64,000 bases of DNA from Anaerolineaceae bacterium (GTDB taxonomy: Bacteria; Chloroflexota; Anaerolineae; Aggregatilineales; Phototrophicaceae). The stretch spans positions 186,001 through 250,000 of the forward strand of contig WGMX01000020.1 of NCBI GenBank assembly GCA_016124855.1, read 5' to 3'. This document shows positions 26,776-34,837 of this stretch, piece by piece. The notes beneath the pieces were generated by a model. That model searched no databases and had not been told where the DNA came from. It worked only from the letters and a program-made list of their open reading frames with translations. A program made the translations under genes and the position numbers. Numbering within the stretch: position 1 is the first letter of the stretch; each line of letters begins with the position of its first letter.

Positions 26776-27084
26776 ATGTTTAAGCCGCGATACGATCAAG
26801 AGGATCTAGTGCGATTTGTAGATTATTTGGAAAGCCAAATAGCAAAGGATGAGCAAGTTGTGCGACTCGAAATCATTAATAAGTCAAATGCTACGTGGAT
26901 TTCTGTCGAACCGACAGGTGCGTCTGATGAATTTCCGGCTGGTTCCAAATATGAAGTGGTTGCACTCGTCAAGAAAGATAAACCGGATTTAATTATCGAA
27001 ACGGGCGAAACCCATGTCATCGTGTGGGCCAATAATTGTGCTGCCGTATTTGACAAAGGTGTTGCAATCTTATATCAAGAATAA
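26776..27084 (+). CDS. Small protein of unknown function
   Basis: 102 residues without signal peptide or membrane segment. It has lower GC than the flanking genes. GGAG lies 10 bases before the ATG. The helical N-terminus (LVRFVDYLESQIAK) and beta-rich C-terminus do not match a family known to me. It ends 3 bases from the convergent AHSA1-like gene. Confidence 0.55.
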   Translation: MFKPRYDQEDLVRFVDYLESQIAKDEQVVRLEIINKSNATWISVEPTGASDEFPAGSKYEVVALVKKDKPDLIIETGETHVIVWANNCAAVFDKGVAILYQE

Positions 27085-27087
27085 TTT

Positions 27088-27486
27088 TTACCCGTTTTCC
27101 AGCCAATCTTGCATGGGGTCAAGCCAGTACATACCCCAGCCTTCGTCGTGTCCGAGGCGTTCAGTTTCATTCGGAAGCCGGCTGTGGATGAGGTGAATAC
27201 GGGTAGAGCTGCCTTCGGGATGCAGTTCCCAGCGCACCAGCGAATCTTCCACGTTTGACTGCCAACTGGTTTGTCGCCATGTGTATTCCAGCAGCGTTGG
27301 CACGACGATGTGGGTAAAGTGTCCGGTGACCTGTCCATTAAAAAATTTATAGTTTCCGCCTTCACGTAAATCCACTTCGACGTGGTTGGTTTGCATCCAA
27401 ATGCTGATGACGGTGGCATCGGTGAGCGCCGCCCACACCCAATCAATTGGCGCGGGGATGGTGATCTGTTTATGAATATCGGACAT
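27088..27486 (-). CDS. AHSA1-like SRPBCC-domain protein
   Basis: 132 residues with the START/Bet v1-like pattern of the Activator of Hsp90 ATPase homologue family: I-x-APIDWVWAALTDAT at the N-terminus, EYTW in the middle, a final helix with GWGMYWLDPMQDWL. Such proteins bind hydrophobic ligands; in bacteria the ligands are mostly unknown. It is convergent with the previous gene with only 3 bases between the stops. Confidence 0.8.
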   Translation of the reverse strand: MSDIHKQITIPAPIDWVWAALTDATVISIWMQTNHVEVDLREGGNYKFFNGQVTGHFTHIVVPTLLEYTWRQTSWQSNVEDSLVRWELHPEGSSTRIHLIHSRLPNETERLGHDEGWGMYWLDPMQDWLENG

Positions 27487-27510
27487 TCGTAAGGCTCTTT
27501 ATCTAAGAAA

Positions 27511-27535
27511 GCGGGCGGGATTAATCCCGCCCCTA
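27511..27535. repeat. Dispersed hairpin repeat, family B
   Basis: GGGCGGGA (27513-27520), TTAA loop, TCCCGCCC (27525-27532), then CTAC: a perfect stem of 8 bp with the constant CCCTAC edge. Confidence 0.78.
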
Positions 27536-27597
27536 CAATAAAAACAGCAAGTGCGAAACAAGTGTGCCATTTATAACGTTGACTGACCTGTAAAGCA

Positions 27598-27640
27598 AAA
27601 GCCCCACTTCTACGAGAGAAACAGGGCTTTGTATGTTTTT
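27598..27640. terminator. Terminator downstream of rho
   Basis: AAAGCCC (27598-27604) and GGGCTTT (27624-27630) pair over 7 bp around a 19-base loop. On the minus strand the hairpin ends in CTTTTGCTTT, on the plus strand in GTATGTTTTT. It probably ends the rho transcript. Confidence 0.6.
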
Positions 27641-27672
27641 CTATAGGGGCGCACAGCCGCGCGTCCCTACAA
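27641..27672. repeat. Dispersed hairpin repeat, family B (imperfect)
   Basis: GGGGCGC-ac-AGCC-gc-GCGTCCC followed by TAC. It differs from the copy at 20171 by a few substitutions and no longer pairs perfectly, so it may be decaying. Confidence 0.65.
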
Positions 27673-27681
27673 AGATTGTTT

Positions 27682-28980
27682 CTAGAACATGCTGCGGTGG
27701 TTGTTGTTGCTTCCGGCACCGGGCAGCGAGTTCATAAATTCCTCGTTGCTTTCGGTCAAACGGAATTGGTTGATGAAGCGTTCGTATGCGCCGACCACGC
27801 CCATTTCGGGGTCTTCCTGCAAGTGCGCCAGCATGTTACGCATGGTGTAAGCACGAGCAAGAACATCCGGCCCTAAAAGCAGCTCTTCGCGGCGGGTTGA
27901 GGATTGTTCGATGTCGAAGGCCGGGAAGATGCGGCGTTCTTGCAGCTTGCGGTTCAACATGAGTTCCATGTTGCCCGTACCCTTGAATTCTTCGTAAATC
28001 AAGTCGTCCATCTTACTGCCGGTGTTGACCAAGCAGGTGGCGATAATCGTCAGGCTGCCGCCTTCTTCAACGTTACGGCCTGCACCGAAGATACGCTTGG
28101 GCGGATGAATAGCTGATGGATCAAAACCGCCGGAGAGTGTACGACCGCTGCTGGGGACGACGAGGTTATAAGCGCGCGCCAAACGAGTGATGCTGTCCAA
28201 CATAACGACGACGTGCTGCTTGCTTTCTACGAGGCGCTTGGCGCGGTTAATCGCCATTTCCGCCACGCGGACGTGATGCTGTACCGGATCATCAAAGGTC
28301 GAGGCGATCACTTCCGCATCCACCGAGCGATCCATATCCCTCACTTCTTCAGGACCCTCACCAATGAGGGCGATCATCAAGTGAACTTCGGGATAGTTCT
28401 TGCTGATGGCGTTGGCGATTTCTTTCAGGACGGTGGTCTTACCGGCTTTCGGCGGCGAGACGATCAACCCGCGCTGTCCCCGCCCGATGGGAGCGATGAG
28501 GTTCAGTAAACGGGTGGAAAGAATTCGAGGGCTGGTTTCAAGGTCATAACGCTGGTTGGGGTAAATGGGGGTCAGGTCTTCAAAGTTAGGGCGGTTCTTG
28601 GCTTCTTCAGGATTCAAGCCGTTGACCGCGTCTACACGGAGAAGGCCATAATACTTCTCCGAGTCTTTGGGTGAGCGCACCTGCCCGATGACCATATCGC
28701 CTGTGCGCAGGTTGAAGCGCTTAATCTGCGTCTGGCTGACGTAAATGTCGTTTGGCCCCGGCAGATAATGCTCGGCACGCAGGAAGCCGATGCCATCATC
28801 GACGATTTCCAGCACGCCGCCGCGCAGTTGATAACCCTGCTTTTCGGCGTTGTGGCGCAGTAAAGAGAGGATAAGTTCGGGTTTTTTCAGCCGGCTGTAG
28901 CCTGTGACGTTATTCTCGCGGGCGACGTGCCGTAATTCTTCAAGTGTTTTTTGCTCTAGTTGGGCAATGTCCATGTTCAA
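27682..28980 (-). CDS. rho: Transcription termination factor Rho
   Basis: 432 residues. The N-terminal Rho_N domain (about 7-45) and cold-shock-type RNA-binding domain (about 52-125, with [14 protein letters not shown]) are followed by the hexameric ATPase with Walker A PPKAGKTT at 176-183, Walker B ([10 protein letters not shown]) and the R-loop ([11 protein letters not shown]). It binds C-rich RNA and terminates transcription. The start is ambiguous: TTG at 28980 has GGAG 5 bases upstream, ATG at 28974 has it at 11. A promoter and a long leader with a small reading frame precede it. Confidence 0.95.
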   Translation of the reverse strand: MNMDIAQLEQKTLEELRHVARENNVTGYSRLKKPELILSLLRHNAEKQGYQLRGGVLEIVDDGIGFLRAEHYLPGPNDIYVSQTQIKRFNLRTGDMVIGQVRSPKDSEKYYGLLRVDAVNGLNPEEAKNRPNFEDLTPIYPNQRYDLETSPRILSTRLLNLIAPIGRGQRGLIVSPPKAGKTTVLKEIANAISKNYPEVHLMIALIGEGPEEVRDMDRSVDAEVIASTFDDPVQHHVRVAEMAINRAKRLVESKQHVVVMLDSITRLARAYNLVVPSSGRTLSGGFDPSAIHPPKRIFGAGRNVEEGGSLTIIATCLVNTGSKMDDLIYEEFKGTGNMELMLNRKLQERRIFPAFDIEQSSTRREELLLGPDVLARAYTMRNMLAHLQEDPEMGVVGAYERFINQFRLTESNEEFMNSLPGAGSNNNHRSMF

Positions 28981-29039
28981 TGTGACTCCGGGGTGGGGTT
29001 AATCCCCAATTCAGATAACCAGATCGAATCGTATTCCAT
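28977..29039 (-). CDS. Possible 20-residue leader peptide in the rho leader
   Basis: ATG at 29039 opens a 20-codon frame ([20 protein letters not shown]) whose TGA ends 2 bases before the rho ATG at 28974 and overlaps the alternative TTG start. It lies in the ~190-base leader. It has no ribosome binding site, so expression is doubtful. The geometry would suit translational coupling to rho. Confidence 0.25.
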   Translation of the reverse strand: MEYDSIWLSELGINPTPESH

Positions 29040-29172
29040 TGGTAGTGAGGGGGATACGTAGGGAATGGCGACTATCACGCCGATACGCCAAATGATTGCT
29101 TAAAATCACGTTATTTGAATGTAATTCTCAGTGTGTGTAGATGAAGAAAGCGTGGTCGTTTCCTTAACTCGC

Positions 29173-29201
29173 ACTATATCATAGGTTGTTTGAATAGGCA
29201 A
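29173..29201 (-). promoter_or_regulatory. Promoter of rho
   Basis: On the minus strand TTGCCT (29201-29196), a 17-base spacer and TATAGT (29178-29173). The transcript would start near 29166, ~190 bases before the rho start. Long leaders fit the autoregulation of rho known in Enterobacteria; this is an inference here. Confidence 0.6.
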
Positions 29202-29240
29202 GACACTTTTCTTAACACTTGTTGAAAGTCATGACAAAAA

Positions 29241-29810
29241 TCACCCGCTAAACTCGGCGAGCGGGGTTTCACCGTTGGCCGCCAGCATCTCATTCAGCTT
29301 TTTGCCCACGCCGACCAAACAGGAGTCAGCCGCTTTGGCGTGTTGACCCCAGTCAGCTAGCGTATAGGTCGCCATGCCCAGCAGCAGCCGACCGTTGATA
29401 TTGGTGCCGAGCGCGATGATAACATCCTTGGTTAGCGTCGAGGGCTGCAACAGCCATGCAATATGCTGGTTCATCTGGGCGCGGCGTGCGTCGCTGTAGT
29501 CTGGACAATTCGCAACCATTTGAGAGACATCGTGAATCTCGTCCGCTAACGGTCCGGTCAGTGGCGCGGCGCTGGGCAGCGCCGTCAACTGGCGGATAAG
29601 CTCATTGGCGTCAGATACACCCGGCACCAGTGTACCCTGTGGCGGATCAATCATGTTCCCGTTGATATCCAGCGCAGGTCGCGGAACATTATTTCGGCTG
29701 TTGGATGCCAAAATCACCAGCACCAGACTGCCAATAAAGATGATGAGGCTAGCCACCAACCAACGTCTGTCACTTTTATTGGGAGGCGGTAGGTTTTTTA
29801 GGGATTTCAT
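29241..29810 (-). CDS. Membrane-anchored protein of unknown function
   Basis: 189 residues: a Pro/Lys-rich start, one membrane helix (18-36, LVASLIIFIGSLVLVILAS) and an outer domain with two cysteines (about 98 and 165) that may form a disulfide. Its ATG overlaps the stop of the cytochrome gene by one base (TAATG), so translation is coupled and the two proteins probably act together outside the membrane. No family recognised. Confidence 0.7.
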   Translation of the reverse strand: MKSLKNLPPPNKSDRRWLVASLIIFIGSLVLVILASNSRNNVPRPALDINGNMIDPPQGTLVPGVSDANELIRQLTALPSAAPLTGPLADEIHDVSQMVANCPDYSDARRAQMNQHIAWLLQPSTLTKDVIIALGTNINGRLLLGMATYTLADWGQHAKAADSCLVGVGKKLNEMLAANGETPLAEFSG

Positions 29811-30283
29811 TAGGACTTTCGGAGCGATAATAAATACTGATAAAGTGCCTTACCACCGCTTTCACTCAGGCGGTTGGTCGAATATTGGTGGCTGGTTCCG
29901 ATAGTACCGCCGGAACGCATGAAGACGATGAAATCCCCTTCATTTGCGGTATAGGTAACCAATGACGAACCTTTGTCGGTACCTTCACCATTTGCGCCGT
30001 GGCAATCCGCACACTGGAGCGCATCATAACGGCCTTTGCCCCGTTCGACAAGCTGCGGGTCGAGGGCAGAAGGCTCGGCAGTTTCTTCTGTTTGGGCGAC
30101 TGTGGTGGCGATGGCGGTTTCGATGATGGCGACGGGCGTACGCGTCTGAAAGCTGTACGTCGGAATAATGGTCGATGTGGGGATGGCCGTTGCCGAGCTA
30201 GCACCCCCGCCACAGGCAGCGAGAACCAACGCAAAAACCAAGGCGATAACGAAGAAATAGGATGAATGGGAAAGATGTTTCAC
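29810..30283 (-). CDS. c-type cytochrome lipoprotein
   Basis: 157 residues. A lipobox (LVLAAC, lipidated C24) follows a hydrophobic signal segment; a Thr/Pro/Ala-rich linker (25-72) leads to a small cytochrome c domain with the heme site C91-A-D-C94-H95 and GxxGxG-like loops. A methionine in VFMRSGG is the likely distal ligand. It is an electron carrier tethered to the outer face of the membrane. It is the fourth gene of the peptide-transporter unit and overlaps the fifth by one base. Its donor or acceptor is not encoded here. Confidence 0.87.
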   Translation of the reverse strand: MKHLSHSSYFFVIALVFALVLAACGGGASSATAIPTSTIIPTYSFQTRTPVAIIETAIATTVAQTEETAEPSALDPQLVERGKGRYDALQCADCHGANGEGTDKGSSLVTYTANEGDFIVFMRSGGTIGTSHQYSTNRLSESGGKALYQYLLSLRKS

Positions 30284-30305
30284 GTTAGTTGCCCCTTATT
30301 TTTGG

Positions 30306-31232
30306 CTACTGGGAACGATTAGGGTCAAGCGCTTCCTGCAACCCATCGCCAATAAACGAAAAACTGAGCATGGTAAGTGCCACCAACACGGTCGGGAAAA
30401 GCGCTAGATGATAATAAACACGGATGGTGTTACCGATACCCGAACCGACCATCTTGCCCCAACTGGCTGTTGGTTCAGTGATACCGATGCCGAGGAAGCT
30501 CAAACCTGCTTCGGCAAAAATCGCCAGCGGCACGGCAATGGTGAAGGAAATCAACAACGGCGAGAGGGCATTCGGCAGAATATGGCGCAGGATGATATCG
30601 CGGTTCTTCGCGCCCAGTGCCCGTGCCGCGGTGACGAACTCTTTTTCGCGGTAGGTTAAGAACTGCGCCCGCGTCAGCCGTGCTGATTCAATCCAACTGG
30701 TGATAGCCAGCACGAAAATTACGTTGCTAAGGCCGCTGCCCAACAGGCTCAACAAAAAGAGCGCAAACAGCAGCGGCGGAATAGCGGTGGCTATGTCGAT
30801 CACCCGCTGAATAGAAAAATCGACCTTGCCGCCGAGGTAGCCCGAAATAGCACCCAGCGGAACACCGATACTGAAGGCGATCAAAGGTACCAGCAGTCCA
30901 ACGAACATTGAGGTGCGCGCCCCGTAAATCAGCCGCGATAGATAATCGCGACTGGAACTATCCAAACCGAGAGCGTGCTGCGGATCGACGCCGGGCAGCG
31001 TGCTGGCGCGCAGGTTGAGAAATACCCGATCATAAGGATAGGGGGAAATAACATCCGCAGAAATCGCTAGAAATAACAAAAACCCGAAGACGACCAGCCC
31101 GCCCATGGCCAACCGGTTGCGCCGGAAGCGCCGGACTGCGTCAACCCAAGGCGAGCGCCGCTCAATAGTCTCACGCAGAGTGACTGTCGGTAAAGGTTTT
31201 GCGGTTATATCAGCCGTGACTTTATCAACCAT
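30306..31232 (-). CDS. Peptide/nickel-type ABC transporter permease, DppC/OppC family
   Basis: 308 residues from the ATG at 31232, one base after the stop of the first permease gene. It has an N-terminal cytosolic segment, a first helix (about 33-55), and the OppC-type core with five helices and the EAA motif EFVTAARALGAKNRDIILRH. It forms the channel with the DppB-type subunit. The transporter's ATPase subunits are not encoded in the window. Confidence 0.9.
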   Translation of the reverse strand: MVDKVTADITAKPLPTVTLRETIERRSPWVDAVRRFRRNRLAMGGLVVFGFLLFLAISADVISPYPYDRVFLNLRASTLPGVDPQHALGLDSSSRDYLSRLIYGARTSMFVGLLVPLIAFSIGVPLGAISGYLGGKVDFSIQRVIDIATAIPPLLFALFLLSLLGSGLSNVIFVLAITSWIESARLTRAQFLTYREKEFVTAARALGAKNRDIILRHILPNALSPLLISFTIAVPLAIFAEAGLSFLGIGITEPTASWGKMVGSGIGNTIRVYYHLALFPTVLVALTMLSFSFIGDGLQEALDPNRSQ

Positions 31233-31233
31233 G

Positions 31234-32205
31234 TTAACTGACCCCACGACTGCTAATCCGTACACGCGGGTCAATCAGCGTGTATAAAATATCGGTGATC
31301 AAGTAAGTAATGCCCCAGAAGAAAGCAACCAGCAGAACCAGCCCCATGATCATGGGGTAGTCGTGTGCGAAGATGCTGGTCACAAAAAACTTTCCTAATC
31401 CCGGAATACCAAACACGACTTCAATGAAGATTGAGCCGGTGAGCAGATTCGGAATTTGTGGTAAAAGGACGGTAATCATGGGGATCAAAGCATTTCGCAG
31501 CACATGCCGGATCATGATAGCCCGTTCGCTGAGTCCTTTCGCCCGCGCTGTACGCACATAATCTGCGACCAGCGCATCCGCCACGCAGGCGCGTGTATAG
31601 CGAGCAACCAGCGCTAGCGGTGCTAAGGCGTAAGTGATGACCGGCAAGAAATAATCCGCAGATAAAATGGCAGGGCCGTTCGGCCACAAAGGGGGAATAA
31701 GCCACTTATTTGGATCGCCCCAGCCATTCTGATAGCCAAAAATGAGCAGCAGCAAGCTGGCAATAATAAAGTTCGGAATCGTGATACCGAGTGACGCGGT
31801 AAAGGTCACAAGATTATCGACCCACCCATTGCGGCGATAGGCCGCCACAATACCCATAATTAAGCCAAAGCCGAAGGAAACGATGATGGTGTACACCCCG
31901 ACTTGCAGTGTTACGGGCCATGTACGGGCAATCAATGTGAATACAGGCGGGTTACCGGGGACAGCGAAGGAATAACCAAAATCGAGGCGAAAAGCACTCA
32001 CGATGTAATTGACATAACGCTGGGTAATCGGTACATCCAGACCATACTTACGATTCAAATTTGCGAGTGCGGTTGCGTCGTAACCGCGTTCTCCCAAGCT
32101 AAATGGCCCACCGGGGACTGCATTCATCAAGAAGTATACGATGGTCGCAACGGCGAAAAGGACAAACAAAAGTGCGATGAGTCGCCGGATGATATAGCCG
32201 GTCAT
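31234..32205 (-). CDS. Peptide/nickel-type ABC transporter permease, DppB/OppB family
   Basis: 323 residues with six helices, the OppB-type N-terminus (TGYIIRRLIALLFVLFAV) and the EAA motif YVRTARAKGLSERAIMIRH. GGGAG lies 5 bases before the ATG. It pairs with the next gene to form the membrane channel. A hairpin terminator upstream separates it from the binding-protein gene, a common way to make more binding protein than permease. Confidence 0.9.
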   Translation of the reverse strand: MTGYIIRRLIALLFVLFAVATIVYFLMNAVPGGPFSLGERGYDATALANLNRKYGLDVPITQRYVNYIVSAFRLDFGYSFAVPGNPPVFTLIARTWPVTLQVGVYTIIVSFGFGLIMGIVAAYRRNGWVDNLVTFTASLGITIPNFIIASLLLLIFGYQNGWGDPNKWLIPPLWPNGPAILSADYFLPVITYALAPLALVARYTRACVADALVADYVRTARAKGLSERAIMIRHVLRNALIPMITVLLPQIPNLLTGSIFIEVVFGIPGLGKFFVTSIFAHDYPMIMGLVLLVAFFWGITYLITDILYTLIDPRVRISSRGVS

Positions 32206-32340
32206 GAAGGCTCCCGGAACAATAAATGAGTGATTCTTGTAACCTATCGATCTATTTTGTGGATTACTTTACAAATTAATCTATTAAAAAAATTTGGCAT
32301 GTAGTTCCCAAAAATCGTGTCAGAAATGCATGGTTTTTAC

Positions 32341-32382
32341 CTAAAAACAAGAGGCAGAGGCGAACTTTTCATTCACCTCTGC
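32341..32382 (-). terminator. Partial terminator between binding protein and permeases
   Basis: On the minus strand GCAGAGG (32382-32376) and CCTCTGC (32360-32354) pair over 7 bp and are followed by CTCTTGTTTTTAG. The position inside an operon suggests a leaky terminator that lowers permease expression relative to the binding protein. Confidence 0.65.
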
Positions 32383-32404
32383 TCCTTGAAGTCTGAATCA
32401 GCGA

Positions 32405-34138
32405 TTACTGACTGCGATAGGTCTTGAAATTCGCAACGTCCTTGGTGATGTAGAAGGTACCCCAGCACCAATCGTTACCCCAATGCAAAGCGCCTACACC
32501 CTGTGCGTCGGGACGGAAGCATTCACCGGCCACATATGGCTGCCACAGGTTACCTTGAATACGATGGTCGATGAAGATACCGCCAACATCTTCCACCAGA
32601 ATCTTTTCGGCATCTTTGTACATCTGGGTACGCTTGGCCGGATCATTCACCAACACGTTAGCATCTGCAACCAGCTTGTCGAACTCGGGGTTTGACCATG
32701 AGTGACGGCCTGTGGAAACCCACACACCCAACATGTTCGAGGGATCGAGGTAGTCCATACCGTAGCTGATGGCACCAAACTTGAGGGTCGTCGGACGTGC
32801 CAACAAACCGCTCATGTAATCGGTCTGCACCATGTTGTTGACGGTGATGGTGACGTTCAAGCACTGGCTGATCGAACCGGCCACTGCAACGAACCACGCC
32901 TGATGCGTGTCATTCTCTTGACGGAGTTCCAGTTCCTGCGCCGGGAAGTCCTTGCCATCCGGATAGCCAGCGTCCGCTAGTAACTTCTTGGCGGCGTCGC
33001 AGTCGTAAGCCTGAATATCCTTCAGCGAGCCGTCGCTATCTGCTGCCGGGAAGCCGGGAGCGAGGAACGAATAGGCCGGAATTGCGAATTGAGCACCCAT
33101 GACGTTCTTGACGATTGATTCGCGATCAACCGCTTTAGCGAAGGCGAGGCGCACATTCTTATCATTGAAGGGCGGGTTGAAGGTATCGAACAACAGATAG
33201 TCCGTGCGGAAGTCACCGAAGTTGGGGCGATAGTTCGCGCTCAAAACCGGGTCTTTCGAAATAACTTCGAAGTCCGCAGGGCTAAGGCGTTCGTACGTCA
33301 CCATGTCGACGTCGTGGGCTTGGAAGGCGACAAAACTGGTATTGATGTCACCATAAAAGTATCTTAATTCTTTCAAATACGGCTTGCGATAGCCATTGTA
33401 AGTCGGGTTAGCAACTTCAGTTACACTTTCACCCGGCTTAAAGGATTCCAGCATGAAGGGGCCGGAGGAAACAGCGGTCTTCGGATCCAGAATGTAACCG
33501 GGGCCAAGTTCCGCCAGTGCCTTCGCCTGCATCGGCGCCCAGAAGTAAACCGTGCCGGGGAGGTAAGGACGTGGGCCGTCAGTGGTGATCACGACTGTGT
33601 TGTCGTCGCCTGCGGTCACACCGATTTCTTCGGGTTTGACTTCGCCAGCGACCGCTTCCGACCAATTCTTGATGGTGCCCTGCCACATCCACACGAAGTC
33701 GTAGGCATTCTTGGGGTCAACCATGAAACGGTAAGAGGCAACGTAGTCATTAGCGGTTAACGGAGTACCATCACTCCATACCTGACCGGGACGCAGATGG
33801 AATGACCATGACAAACCGTCAGCCGAGGCTTCCCACTTTTCGGCAGCGCCGGGAATCAGGTTCAGATTTTCATCCAGATTCACCAACGAATCACCGAAGA
33901 AGTCAGTGCCGCAGATGCGCGAGTACACGGTGACGACAGACGAAAATGATTGCGCTTTATCCGTTGCACTACATAACTCGCGATAAATCTGTTGATCGTA
34001 GGGTGCGGCATCTGCTGGCAGATCACGCCCATACACATCTTTGTTTGCATCTTGTGCGCCAACGAGCGGCACTCCGACGACAGCCATTAGCATCATGGCT
34101 GATAAGGCTATTAGAACCACGGACAGTTTCCGATACAT
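32405..34138 (-). CDS. Extracellular solute-binding protein, peptide/oligopeptide type (SBP family 5)
   Basis: 577 residues. A signal peptide (2-28, cleavage near GAQ) precedes the family 5 fold: early GDSLVNLDENLNLIPGAAEKWE and WSFHLRPGQVWSDGTPLTAND, typical of DppA/OppA-like proteins. There is no lipobox Cys. AGGAGG lies 5 bases before the ATG. It is the first gene of the unit DppA-DppB-DppC-cytochrome-membrane protein. Ligand unknown: peptides, nickel complexes or oligosaccharides are all possible in the family. Confidence 0.92.
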   Translation of the reverse strand: MYRKLSVVLIALSAMMLMAVVGVPLVGAQDANKDVYGRDLPADAAPYDQQIYRELCSATDKAQSFSSVVTVYSRICGTDFFGDSLVNLDENLNLIPGAAEKWEASADGLSWSFHLRPGQVWSDGTPLTANDYVASYRFMVDPKNAYDFVWMWQGTIKNWSEAVAGEVKPEEIGVTAGDDNTVVITTDGPRPYLPGTVYFWAPMQAKALAELGPGYILDPKTAVSSGPFMLESFKPGESVTEVANPTYNGYRKPYLKELRYFYGDINTSFVAFQAHDVDMVTYERLSPADFEVISKDPVLSANYRPNFGDFRTDYLLFDTFNPPFNDKNVRLAFAKAVDRESIVKNVMGAQFAIPAYSFLAPGFPAADSDGSLKDIQAYDCDAAKKLLADAGYPDGKDFPAQELELRQENDTHQAWFVAVAGSISQCLNVTITVNNMVQTDYMSGLLARPTTLKFGAISYGMDYLDPSNMLGVWVSTGRHSWSNPEFDKLVADANVLVNDPAKRTQMYKDAEKILVEDVGGIFIDHRIQGNLWQPYVAGECFRPDAQGVGALHWGNDWCWGTFYITKDVANFKTYRSQ

Positions 34139-34471
34139 CTTGGCCTCCTAAACCCGTTCTGGAAAAAAATTTACTTCCAATCATTAAGGATTGTGGGGCA
34201 GATATTACACGGTCGTGGGTCTATGCGCAATAATTCCAATGGGGGAGATTCCACAAAACGGGGAAATTGTTAACATTTTTGAGGACTAATGTTATACCTT
34301 GCGATATTCCCTCAGTATGAGAAGGTGCATGACGCGCATTGAGCTTATTCGCCTAATCCAAAACTTATTTGACTTCATTTGCGAGAATGCCGCTGTTGAT
34401 TGCTCCGGCTGTCATGAGAAGCAGGCTGAGCCTGACCCTGTTGAGCACCTCAGACTTTTGGCGGATTTTGC

Positions 34472-34501
34472 TTGACGTGCAAAACAAATGCATGGTATTC
34501 T
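34472..34501 (+). promoter_or_regulatory. Promoter upstream of the 18-codon frame and MFS gene
   Basis: TTGACG (34472-34477), an 18-base spacer and TATTCT (34496-34501). Transcription would begin near 34508, 30 bases before the ATG of the small frame. Confidence 0.55.
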
Positions 34502-34537
34502 GCTGCTATCGTCAAATGAGTAGAGAGGAGCGCCCCG

Positions 34538-34594
34538 ATGTCAATTGCCCAACTTCATATCGGTTTTGAAGACGCTCCAGTGAGTTCTTCGTAG
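34538..34594 (+). CDS. 18-codon reading frame with strong ribosome binding site
   Basis: ATG 34538 is preceded by AGAGAGGAG at 7 bases and by a good promoter. The frame encodes MSIAQLHIGFEDAPVSSS and stops at 34592. It lies 240 bases before an MFS transporter gene. It could be a regulatory leader peptide, a small protein, or the surviving 5' end of a broken gene; nothing recognisable follows in other frames. Confidence 0.4.
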   Translation: MSIAQLHIGFEDAPVSSS

Positions 34595-34837
34595 CGCCTA
34601 CTTGTTTGCGCCTCACTCGTGTTTCAACCCTCGATATGACATGAACTTTTTCAAGCTGTCTGACTCCAGAGTCGTGGTTTGCTTTGGACGCAGTCTGATT
34701 TTTACAGCGCCTAGTCGGGTAAAAATTCGGTCGAGCGTACACGTCAAACTGGACTTCAGGCAGAGCCGACTATTCAGTTTATGAACAGCCGAACGTGGCG
34801 CTTGCCATGTTTTAAATACGAGTGAGTGTGTAACGAT

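Larger units (their letters stand above)
34139..34837. other. Intergenic region with promoter and small frame
   Basis: About 700 bases between divergent genes. Apart from the promoter and 18-codon frame at 34472-34594 nothing with coding character was found; frames at 34369-34569 and 34602-34784 lack ribosome binding sites and family resemblance. The region 34600-34800 might be a decayed gene. Confidence 0.5.
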
